The notes under the pieces were generated by a model. The model did no database searches. It was not told the origin of the DNA and was given only the letters and a program-made list of their open reading frames with translations. From Celeribacter baekdonensis B30 (lineage in GTDB: Bacteria > Pseudomonadota > Alphaproteobacteria > Rhodobacterales > Rhodobacteraceae), in the NCBI RefSeq assembly GCF_000299875.1, contig NZ_AMRK01000002.1:248001-312000 (forward strand): 64,000 nt of DNA. Direction: 5' to 3'. The position numbers and the translations under genes are program-made. Shown here piece by piece: positions 55,014 through 62,900 of this stretch. Every line of letters begins with the position of its first letter. Position 1 is the stretch's first letter.

Positions 55014-56084
55014 ATGATGTCCAATCCCACAAAAACCGCTCACATCATTCGCTTTTTTGCTCTGTCCACCCTCGCCCCCGTCGCGCTTTTGTCGCTGGGC
55101 GCGCTGTTTGGTGGACTATGGGCCGTGGTCGGGTTTCTCTATATGACCGTGCTGGCCTATGGCTTTGACCAATTGGTCAGCCTCGCCCGCGATCCCGCCG
55201 ATCCAGAGGCCGAATTTCCCGACGCCAATGCCCTGTCAACCATCCTAGCCATTTCGCATTTTGCGATGATGCCCTTGGCGGTCTGGGCGCTCTCGGTCGG
55301 GCCTTTTGCACTTTGGGAACGGATATTCATGTTTTTCGGTTTTGGTCTGTTCTTGGGTCAGGTCTCCAATTCCAACGCTCATGAGCTGATCCATCGCTCG
55401 GACCGCACACTGCGGCGGCTGGGCACTTGGGTCTATATCACGCTGTTGTTCGGCCATCACGCCACCGCCCATGTCCGCGTTCATCATCGCTATGCCGCCT
55501 CGCCGGACGACCCAAACTCCGCCCCCCTTGGCATGAGCTACTATCGGTTTCTGCCGCGCGCTTGGATCGGGTCTTTTAAGGCTGGGTTGCGCGAAGAAAA
55601 CGCCTTGCGAGCGCGCTCTGGCAACACCGATCTCCACCCCTATGCGCTTTATATCGGCGGGGCTGTGATCTGTCTGTTCATCGCCTTTCAAATCGGCGGA
55701 ATATTGGGGGTTTTCAAATACATCTTGCTGGCGGGCTATGCCTCTTCGCAATTGATGCTCTCGGATTATGTTCAACATTACGGGTTGCGCCGTGCCGAAG
55801 TCTCAGAGGGAAAATATGAACCCGTCGGCCCCGCGCATTCGTGGAACAGCCCGCAATGGTTCACCTCGTTCTTGATGCTCAATGCGCCGCGCCATTCCGA
55901 TCATCACGCCCATCCGATGAAGCCCTATATCGCGCTTGATTTGTCAGATGACATGCCACGGCTGCCACGCTCATTACCGGCCATGGCGACACTCGCGCTG
56001 ATCCCGCCAATTTGGTTTAAAGTGATGGACAAACGGGTGGCGCGGGTGATGGCCGATGCGGACAGCGCTCCCACACCGCGTTGA
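55014..56084 (+). CDS. Alkane 1-monooxygenase-type membrane hydroxylase (AlkB family)
   Basis: A 356-residue membrane di-iron hydroxylase. The eight-His set is visible as NAHELIHRSDR, FGHHATAHVRVHHRY, DYVQHYGLRR and NAPRHSDHHAHP. AlkB-family enzymes insert oxygen at terminal carbons of alkanes or related hydrophobic molecules. No rubredoxin gene is adjacent, so the electron donor must be elsewhere. ATG 55014 (or 55017) was chosen because the first helix starts shortly after; the ribosome-binding site (GAAGGTGT) is weak. The true substrate is unknown. Confidence 0.88.
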   Translation: MMSNPTKTAHIIRFFALSTLAPVALLSLGALFGGLWAVVGFLYMTVLAYGFDQLVSLARDPADPEAEFPDANALSTILAISHFAMMPLAVWALSVGPFALWERIFMFFGFGLFLGQVSNSNAHELIHRSDRTLRRLGTWVYITLLFGHHATAHVRVHHRYAASPDDPNSAPLGMSYYRFLPRAWIGSFKAGLREENALRARSGNTDLHPYALYIGGAVICLFIAFQIGGILGVFKYILLAGYASSQLMLSDYVQHYGLRRAEVSEGKYEPVGPAHSWNSPQWFTSFLMLNAPRHSDHHAHPMKPYIALDLSDDMPRLPRSLPAMATLALIPPIWFKVMDKRVARVMADADSAPTPR

Positions 56085-56146
56085 ACAGCTCTTCAGATGT
56101 TCAGCCGGTTAACCAGATGTTAAGAATGTGAATGGAGCTAAACGCA

Positions 56147-56590
56147 ATGCTGTGGCATGGTTTCCAAATGATGAAAAAGCTGTCCCTCCCGGCCTGTTTG
56201 GCCCCCGCGATCTTGGCCGTTGCCGCCTCGGCTTTCGCTGCTCCGGCGGGCTCTGACCCGCTGACCGGCGCGGAATTCGAAGCCTATGCCACAGGCAAGA
56301 CCCTGACCTTTGCCGAGGACGGCCACCCCTATGGCGCCGAAGAATACCTGCCCGGCAACCGCGTCCGCTGGGCCTTTGACCAAGACACCTGCAAAGAGGG
56401 CATCTGGTATGAATCCGGGCAAAACATCTGTTTCGTCTACGAAGACGGCACCGCCCCGCAATGCTGGCAGTTCTTTGTCGAGAGCGACAAGTTAAAGGCG
56501 GTGTTCCAAGGCGAAAGTGGCACCGAACTCTACGAGGCCTGGGCCAGTGACGGGCCGCTCAGTTGTATGGGGCCGCAGATCGGGGTTTGA
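56147..56590 (+). CDS. Hypothetical exported protein
   Basis: A 147-residue secreted protein with a signal peptide ending near AASAFA. The mature part (about 110 residues) contains four Cys (in DQDTCKEG, NICFVYED, PQCWQFF and LSCMGP), possibly two disulfides. The start MLWHGFQMMKK at 56147 follows a GGAG site by nine bases; ATG 56168 is another option. It resembles short Rhodobacteraceae exported proteins beginning DPLTGAEFEAY, function unknown. Confidence 0.75.
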   Translation: MLWHGFQMMKKLSLPACLAPAILAVAASAFAAPAGSDPLTGAEFEAYATGKTLTFAEDGHPYGAEEYLPGNRVRWAFDQDTCKEGIWYESGQNICFVYEDGTAPQCWQFFVESDKLKAVFQGESGTELYEAWASDGPLSCMGPQIGV

Positions 56591-56594
56591 TCCG

Positions 56595-58163
56595 CTAAAA
56601 CAAAGACCCCTGCTCCGGCCCACCACCTTTTGGCTTTTTCGCCTTAGACGGCACCGGGGCCACAGCCACGCCGCCGCCAATCCGCGCCCGGCCATCGGCA
56701 AATTGCACCTCATGCATCCGGCTCGCCTCCTTGGCCGAGGTCACTACCCCGCCAGCGGTATCCCAAACCACGGCATAGCCGCGCTCCAAGGTCTTTTGGT
56801 AGGACAGCGCCTCTAGCATCCCGGCCCGGCGGTCCAACGCCCCGCGCCAGCGCTCGGTCTGGGCCTTTGAGGCGCGTTCAAACCGGGCTGCGAGTTGATC
56901 CAACTGACCCCGCGCCTGAACTGTGTGGCGCGACAGGCGCAGAGGGTCCAAACCTTTGGTGGCACTGGTAAAATCACGGCGCTTTTGCGCCACGGCACGG
57001 GCCAGAGCCGGGCTAAGACGACCGCCAAGGATCACCGTTTTCTCCTGCCCGCGTTTCAACATCCCGCGCAACAGCGTGGGCCGCAACACGGCAGAACGGT
57101 TCGAAAGCTTCAAGCGCCGGGTACTGACCGAGGTGATCAACGCCTGATTGAGCCGAACTTCCATTTGATCGACGCGCTGACGCGGCCCGTCCAAAAGCCG
57201 CCCGCGCTGTGGCAAAGCGCGAGACAGGTCGCTCAACCGTTGCCGCCGACGCGTCACGCCAAGGCTCAGCGCCCGCTCCATCCGCGCCCGCATCTCTTGC
57301 AACGTGACCCAAAGTTCACGTCGCACTGGCACGGCGATTTCGGCGGCGGCCGTCGGTGTCGGCGCGCGCATGTCAGAGGCGAAATCAATCAGCGTCGTGT
57401 CGGTTTCATGCCCCACGGCGGAGATCAACGGGATGTTTGAGGCCGCCGCGGCACGCACCACGATCTCTTCATTAAAGCCCCACAGGTCCTCGACCGAGCC
57501 ACCGCCCCGCGCGACAATGATCAAATCCGGGCGCGGGATCGGCCCGTCTTTGGGCAGCGCATTAAACCCTTCGATCCCACGGGTCACTTCGGCGGCGCAA
57601 TTTTGGCCCTGAACCGCCACCGGCCAGATCAACACATGGCGTGGAAAACGGTCGCGCAAGCGGTGTAAAATATCGCGGATCACAGCACCGGAAGGCGAGG
57701 TTACGACGCCAACTACCGTTGGCAAATAGGGGATAGGTTGCTTGCGCGCCGGATCAAACAGACCCTCTGCGGCCAAGGCCGCTTTGCGCTTTTCCAGCAT
57801 CGCCATCAAGGCGCCCGCCCCCGCCGGTTCGACACTGTCGACGATGATCTGATAGCGCGACCCGCCGGGGAACGTGGTCATCCGGCCCGTGGCGATGATT
57901 TCCATCCCCTCCTCGGGCTGGACCTGCATCTTGGCGACTTGCCCTTTCCAACTCACCGCATTGATCACGGATTTGTCGTCCTTGAGGTCGAAATACAAAT
58001 GTCCTGAACGTGGCCGTGACACCCGCCCGACCTCGGCGCGCACCCGGACAAAGCCAAATTCGCCCTCGATGATCTTTTTCACCGCACCCGACAGCTCGGA
58101 GACGGTGAATTCGGGCGCATTTGACGGGCCTTGTGGGCCGTCCTCTTCGAAAAGCTCGGACAT
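56595..58163 (-). CDS. xseA: Exodeoxyribonuclease VII large subunit
   Basis: XseA with XseB degrades single-stranded DNA. The 522 residues start MSELFEEDGPQG and carry an N-terminal OB-fold (VRVRAEVGRVSRPRSGHLYF), the catalytic domain with VVGVVTSPSGAVIRDILHRL and ARGGGSVEDLWGFNEE, and a long C-terminal coiled coil (about 280-470). A GTG at 58175 is a possible earlier start. It is divergent from purD, and its stop is 4 bases from the convergent hypothetical exported protein gene. Confidence 0.95.
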   Translation of the reverse strand: MSELFEEDGPQGPSNAPEFTVSELSGAVKKIIEGEFGFVRVRAEVGRVSRPRSGHLYFDLKDDKSVINAVSWKGQVAKMQVQPEEGMEIIATGRMTTFPGGSRYQIIVDSVEPAGAGALMAMLEKRKAALAAEGLFDPARKQPIPYLPTVVGVVTSPSGAVIRDILHRLRDRFPRHVLIWPVAVQGQNCAAEVTRGIEGFNALPKDGPIPRPDLIIVARGGGSVEDLWGFNEEIVVRAAAASNIPLISAVGHETDTTLIDFASDMRAPTPTAAAEIAVPVRRELWVTLQEMRARMERALSLGVTRRRQRLSDLSRALPQRGRLLDGPRQRVDQMEVRLNQALITSVSTRRLKLSNRSAVLRPTLLRGMLKRGQEKTVILGGRLSPALARAVAQKRRDFTSATKGLDPLRLSRHTVQARGQLDQLAARFERASKAQTERWRGALDRRAGMLEALSYQKTLERGYAVVWDTAGGVVTSAKEASRMHEVQFADGRARIGGGVAVAPVPSKAKKPKGGGPEQGSLF

Positions 58164-58239
58164 ATGGGTGCTCACGCTTGTGTCGTGTTCGTACTCACCC
58201 TAAAACGCCCGAAACCGGATGAAAAGCGGGGACGCGAGA

Positions 58240-59502
58240 ATGAACATTCTGATCTTGGGCAGCGGCGGGCGCGAACATGCTTTGGCTTGGGCTGTGATGC
58301 AAAACCCGAAATGCGATAAATTGATCGTCGCCCCCGGCAATGCGGGGATCGAAATGATCGCCGAATGCGCCTCATTTGACATCAACGATGGCGCAGCGGT
58401 GGTCGGGTTTGTCGAAGAGAACGCGATTGATTTTGTGATCATTGGACCAGAAGCCCCCTTGGCCGCAGGCGTCGCCGATGATTTGCGTGCCGCTGGTGTG
58501 TTGACCTTTGGCCCCTCAAAGGCAGCGGCGCAACTGGAGGCCTCGAAAGCCTTCACCAAAGAGATTTGCGACGCCTCCGGTGCGCCAACCGCTGGCTACG
58601 CCCGCTTTACCGAGGCCGCCCCCGCCAAAGACTACATCCGCGCCCAAGGCGCACCGATTGTGGTGAAAGCCGACGGTTTGGCCGCAGGCAAAGGCGTGAT
58701 CGTGGCGATGGACGAACAGGCCGCCTTGGACGCCATCGACGACATGTTCGGCGGTGAATTTGGCGCGGCTGGGGCCGAAGTGGTGATCGAGGAATTCATG
58801 GAAGGCGAAGAGGCCTCTTGGTTCATCTTGTGTGATGGCGAAAACGTCCTGCCCATCGGCACGGCGCAAGACCACAAACGCGTCGGCGATGGCGACACCG
58901 GGCCGAACACCGGCGGCATGGGCGCCTATTCCCCAGCCCCCGTGATGAGCGACAGCGTCATCCAAAAAGCCATGGACGAGATCGTCAAACCGACCGTTGT
59001 AGAAATGGCCAAGCGCGGGATGCCCTATCAAGGCGTGCTTTACGCGGGTTTCATGATCAAAGACGGGCAACCGCGCCTTGTTGAATACAACTGCCGCTTT
59101 GGCGACCCAGAATGTCAGGTGTTGATGATGCGGCTTGGTGCGCAGGTGCTGGATCTGTTGCTGGCGACCGCCGAAGGCCGACTGGATCAGGCGCAAGTCA
59201 ACTGGGCCGATGATCATGCGATCACCGTGGTGATGGCCGCAAATGGCTATCCGGGTGCTTACGCAAAAGGCTCTGAGATCAAAGGCTTGGGCGGCTTACC
59301 CGAGGACAGCAAAAACATGGTGTTTCATGCGGGTACTGCCCTCAAAGACGGCGTGATTGTCGCCGTGGGCGGTCGTGTGTTGAACGTGACGGCGCGTGGC
59401 GAGAGCCTAAAAGAGGCCCGTGATCGCGCCTATGCGATGATCGAAGGGATCGAATGGCCGGGCGGCTTCAACCGCACTGATATTGGCTGGCGGGCACTGT
59501 AA
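58240..59502 (+). CDS. purD: Phosphoribosylamine--glycine ligase
   Basis: PurD makes glycinamide ribonucleotide in purine synthesis, an ATP-grasp enzyme of 420 residues. It begins MNILILGSGGREHALAWAV and has PIVVKADGLAAGKGVIVAMD, the TGPNTGGMGAYSPAPV segment, and RFGDPECQVLMMRL. ATG 58240 was chosen as the family N-terminus; the upstream seven codons of the frame are excluded. It is divergent from xseA. Confidence 0.97.
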   Translation: MNILILGSGGREHALAWAVMQNPKCDKLIVAPGNAGIEMIAECASFDINDGAAVVGFVEENAIDFVIIGPEAPLAAGVADDLRAAGVLTFGPSKAAAQLEASKAFTKEICDASGAPTAGYARFTEAAPAKDYIRAQGAPIVVKADGLAAGKGVIVAMDEQAALDAIDDMFGGEFGAAGAEVVIEEFMEGEEASWFILCDGENVLPIGTAQDHKRVGDGDTGPNTGGMGAYSPAPVMSDSVIQKAMDEIVKPTVVEMAKRGMPYQGVLYAGFMIKDGQPRLVEYNCRFGDPECQVLMMRLGAQVLDLLLATAEGRLDQAQVNWADDHAITVVMAANGYPGAYAKGSEIKGLGGLPEDSKNMVFHAGTALKDGVIVAVGGRVLNVTARGESLKEARDRAYAMIEGIEWPGGFNRTDIGWRAL

Positions 59503-59518
59503 GACATGCGCGGAGTAT

Positions 59519-59670
59519 GGTTAGGGGAATTTTAACCTTACCCTGCGATAAACCATGGTGCGAAATGCACCACTGGCTCGAATGGCCCTCCGGTTTGGAA
59601 CTTTGGTGTAAAAGCCCAAACACTGGCTGTCGCGACAGAACAGGGGCGTGCTCGAACGGCACGCCTTTTT
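59519..59670 (+). other. Candidate structured RNA or long 3' UTR of purD
   Basis: Successive hairpins are GGTTA/TAACC (59519-59537), TGGTGC/GCACCA (59556-59572) and CTGT-CGCG-ACAG (59627-59638), then the terminator at 59645-59670. This is more structure than a plain 3' end needs, but there is no clear separate promoter and I match no known RNA family. Confidence 0.25.
59645..59670 (+). terminator. Intrinsic terminator downstream of purD
   Basis: GGCGTGC (59645-59651) pairs with GCACGCC (59659-59665) around a 7-base loop and is followed by TTTTT. Confidence 0.87.
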
Positions 59671-59715
59671 CCATGTCTCCGGCGTTGTTTTATTGGGGGC
59701 CTGCCCCCCAAACCC

Positions 59716-59739
59716 CCGGGATATTTTCAGACAAAAGAA
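59716..59739 (+). repeat. Left copy of 24-bp inverted repeat
   Basis: Begins CCGGGATATTTTCAGACAAA. Its exact reverse complement occurs at 59856-59879. A GC-rich hairpin (GGGGG-CCTG-CCCCC) lies just upstream. Confidence 0.85.
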
Positions 59740-59855
59740 ATGACCCTCCGCTTGAGGAGAGCGAAGGGCCTTCTTCCGTCACGGCCATCGGCGTCCCCGC
59801 CTATACCGTGGGGTGAGCTTCGCGCATCAAGCTTAAGGACCGGTAAACCTGCGGC

Positions 59856-59879
59856 TTCTTTTGTCTGAAAATATCCCGG
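59856..59879 (-). repeat. Right copy of 24-bp inverted repeat
   Basis: Perfect reverse complement of 59716-59739, with 116 bases between the copies. A GGGGC-AGA-GCCCC hairpin followed by TTTT lies just downstream near 59911. Such AT-core plus GC-hairpin elements recur between genes in Rhodobacteraceae from what I recall. Confidence 0.85.
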
Positions 59880-59932
59880 AGTGAGACAGGGCAGCGTGCT
59901 GCCCGGACGAGGGGCAGAGCCCCTTTTCGCCC

Positions 59933-60817
59933 CTACCCCATCCGCTCAGAAGCGTAGCTGCCGGGAGAGGCCGGAAACACCACCGTTTTATTGCCGTTGA
60001 TGAACACGCGGTGGTGGATATGGGCATGGATCGCGCGCGAGAGCACCTGGGCTTCGACGTCACGGCCCAAGGAGACGTAATCCTCCGAGGATTGCGCATG
60101 GGTGATCCGCACCGTGTCTTGTTCAATAATCGGACCTTCGTCCAGATCAGCGGTGACATAATGCGCCGTCGCTCCGATCAGTTTCACCCCCCGCTCAAAC
60201 GCCTGTTTGTAGGGGTTTGCACCTTTGAAAGACGGCAGGAACGAATGGTGGATGTTGATGATCCGACCTGACATATGTTGGCACATTTTATCCGACAGAA
60301 TTTGCATATAGCGCGCCAAAACGATCAGTTCGGCACCAGTGTCCTCAATCACCTGCATGATCGCGGCTTCGGCCTCGGGTTTGTTCTCTTTTGTCACCTT
60401 GATGCAGTGGAAAGGAATATCGTGATTCACCACAAGCTTTTGATAATCCATGTGATTTGAAATCACGGCAACGATGTCGATCGGCAAGGCGCCGATCCGC
60501 CAGCGGTACAAAAGATCGTTGAGACAATGGCCAAAGCGCGAGACCATGATCACGACTTTCATCTTCGTCGCCTCGTCCTGCACCGCCCATTGCATGCCAA
60601 AGGCCTCGGCCACGGGCACGAATCCCTGCGCCAGTTCAGGTTGGGTCAGGCCGGTTTCTGAGACAAAACTCACCCGCATGAAAAACTGATCGGTGCCCGG
60701 ATCATCGAATTGCGCGGAATCGGTGATGTTGCAGCCAAGCTCCGCCAGTTTGCCAGAAATCGCGGCCACGATTCCACGCCTGGAGGGGCAAGTCACGGTC
60801 AGCACATGAGAGGTCAT
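59933..60817 (-). CDS. purU: Formyltetrahydrofolate deformylase
   Basis: PurU hydrolyses 10-formyl-THF to THF and formate, balancing one-carbon units and feeding PurT. The 294 residues have an N-terminal ACT domain (about 5-85, LTVTCPSRRGIVAAISGKL) and a formyltransferase-fold domain with INIHHSFLPSFKGANPYKQA and the catalytic Asp in ADLDEGPIIEQD. ATG 60817 was chosen over upstream codons because the ACT domain starts there. It is convergent with purD across the repeat region. Confidence 0.95.
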   Translation of the reverse strand: MTSHVLTVTCPSRRGIVAAISGKLAELGCNITDSAQFDDPGTDQFFMRVSFVSETGLTQPELAQGFVPVAEAFGMQWAVQDEATKMKVVIMVSRFGHCLNDLLYRWRIGALPIDIVAVISNHMDYQKLVVNHDIPFHCIKVTKENKPEAEAAIMQVIEDTGAELIVLARYMQILSDKMCQHMSGRIINIHHSFLPSFKGANPYKQAFERGVKLIGATAHYVTADLDEGPIIEQDTVRITHAQSSEDYVSLGRDVEAQVLSRAIHAHIHHRVFINGNKTVVFPASPGSYASERMG

Positions 60818-60968
60818 GTCAAAGTCCTCGATCTTTCTTTGAAGGGTCGAGGCGTTGTGGCACAGCCGACAGTGAATGCCAGAGCCAAAACGCACGACAT
60901 GGCCAAATTTACGGGGTTTTCAGGCGGTTAAGTTTCCGAAAGGCGTCGCGCTGTGCCTCAGGCGCGCA

Positions 60969-61693
60969 TCACGGACAGATCAGGAAGGGCGCAAAGCTGT
61001 CGGCCCCGGTGTAGGGCGCAACGGGAGTGCTGACCAACTCAGTATTCTCAAATCTGGTTTCCATGACCTGCGACCAGTCCGCATTGGCGGTGACAATCAC
61101 CGGCACATGCCCGGAACAGTCGCGTATGCCACCTTCGATCCCGGCGGAGCCAAGGTGATGATTGGTCAGGCCGGCAAGGCTTGCAGTGGCATCTAACATC
61201 CCCGGCCCCGCCAGATCGACGGGAAGGATCACCAGCTCTTTGGTCAAATGCGGGCGGTCGATATAGGCAATGTCATCGGTGCCATCGCCATCAAAATCGG
61301 CAATGCCCGCGATCGCGAGCCAGCGGTGGCGCGCACCGATGGGAGCATTGGATTTGACCGGGATCAGCACGCCGGAGGCATTGAGCGACCAGACCTGCAC
61401 CCAAGCGCCGGTGGCAAAGCCGCTGACGACAGTGACAATTTCAGGGGACCCATCGCCATCGAAATCATGCAGGCGCGGTGCGGTATCCTCGAAAATGCTT
61501 TTCTTGAAAGACACATTGCGCTCGGTGCCGTCACTCAACGCCACACGCATCTGCGCATATTCACCGCCCGCCACGGCCCCATGGCCGTAGACATCCGTCG
61601 GCTCAATGTAGCGCGCGGAAGTGACATCATTCGTGATCTCAGTGGCGGCAAGCGGGCTGGCCGCCAGCACAAAAGCCGCGGCCAGACGCAGCA

Positions 61694-61694
<1 letters not shown>
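60969..61694 (-). CDS. Exported VCBS/FG-GAP-like repeat protein
   Basis: A 241-residue secreted protein: signal peptide about residues 1-17, then two DFDGDG-containing repeats (LHDFDGDGSPEIVTVVSG and IADFDGDGTDDIAYIDRP), typical calcium-binding blades of FG-GAP/VCBS propellers. It is a small, probably partial propeller, function unknown. Its ATG overlaps the ferredoxin stop by one base (TGATG), suggesting coupled translation. Confidence 0.82.
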
Positions 61695-62119
<425 letters not shown>

Positions 62120-62283
62120 TCAAGGCAACCCGCGCGCCTATATTTCTGGCACGTGACGTACCTGTGTGCCGTCCCGCCCTCTGACAGGCCTCCCAAAGGC
62201 GATACCATTCAAACCCTTTGGAAAATCTGAATTTCACGGTAGACTTGCCCCAAACAGCCCCCAAAGGGGCAAAGCAGACAGGC

Positions 62284-62817
62284 ATGCCGATGAAACAGGT
62301 CCCTTTTCCCGCCCGATTGCCGCTTTTCATTCTGACGGGACTTTTGGCCGCCTGCCAAATAAGCGCCCCGGAAGATGGCATCATGCGTGCCTCAGAGACG
62401 CCCGGCGCGCCACCGGGAGCCGACCCAAACACCTGTTACGGGCGGCACGTCACCCCCGCGATCATCGAAACCGTCACAGAGCAGGTTTTGGTGCAACCGC
62501 CACAAATCGAGGCCAATGGCACCGTCTCCTACCCCGCTGTCTACCGCACGGAAACCCGGCAAGAAATTGTGCGCGAGCGCAAGGAATTGTGGTTTGAGAC
62601 CCTGTGCCAAGAGGAGCTGACGCCCGAATTCATCGCGTCGCTGCAACGTGCTCTGTCGGTGCGTGGCTATCACGCGGGAGCTGCAAATGGGCGGATGGAT
62701 TTCGCGACAAAACGCGCCATCCACGCTTATCAATCGGACCAAGGGGTCGACAGCGACATCCTGTCTCTGGCGGCGGCGCGCCAACTTGGGCTCAAGGAAG
62801 TGCCGCGCGAGGGCTGA
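62284..62817 (+). CDS. Lipoprotein with peptidoglycan-binding domain
   Basis: A 177-residue protein with a lipobox-type signal (FILTGLLAAC) near residues 11-20, a middle segment of about 75 residues containing two further Cys, and a C-terminal PG_binding_1 domain (about 120-170: LQRALSVRGYHAGAANGRMD and TKRAIHAYQSDQG). It is likely an outer-membrane or periplasmic wall-associated lipoprotein. Start ATG 62284 (or 62290) was chosen for the signal sequence; upstream frame codons are excluded. Confidence 0.8.
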   Translation: MPMKQVPFPARLPLFILTGLLAACQISAPEDGIMRASETPGAPPGADPNTCYGRHVTPAIIETVTEQVLVQPPQIEANGTVSYPAVYRTETRQEIVRERKELWFETLCQEELTPEFIASLQRALSVRGYHAGAANGRMDFATKRAIHAYQSDQGVDSDILSLAAARQLGLKEVPREG

Positions 62818-62838
62818 TCTTCGGACCGTCCAAGATAG

Positions 62839-62875
62839 AAAAAGGCGGCCCACCAGAGCTGGGGGCCGCCTTTTT
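62839..62875. terminator. Bidirectional terminator
   Basis: AAAAAGGCGGCCC (62839-62851) pairs with GGGCCGCCTTTTT (62863-62875) around an 11-base loop. It ends the lipoprotein gene on the plus strand and the protease gene on the minus strand. Confidence 0.9.
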
Positions 62876-62900
62876 GTTTTATGAGGGAAGGCGCTCAGGC

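Larger units (their letters stand above)
59503..59932. other. Intergenic region after purD with structured segment and repeats
   Basis: These 430 bases between purD (plus) and purU (minus) hold several hairpins and a terminator (59519-59670), then two copies of an inverted element (59716-59739 and 59856-59879) with GC-rich hairpins beside them. A 99-codon frame (59517-59816) runs through the terminator and repeat and is not credible as a gene. Confidence 0.6.

Noticed and set aside
59517-59816. 99-codon frame after purD
   Set aside because: It runs through an intrinsic terminator and one arm of an inverted repeat, and its translation has no family-like features.
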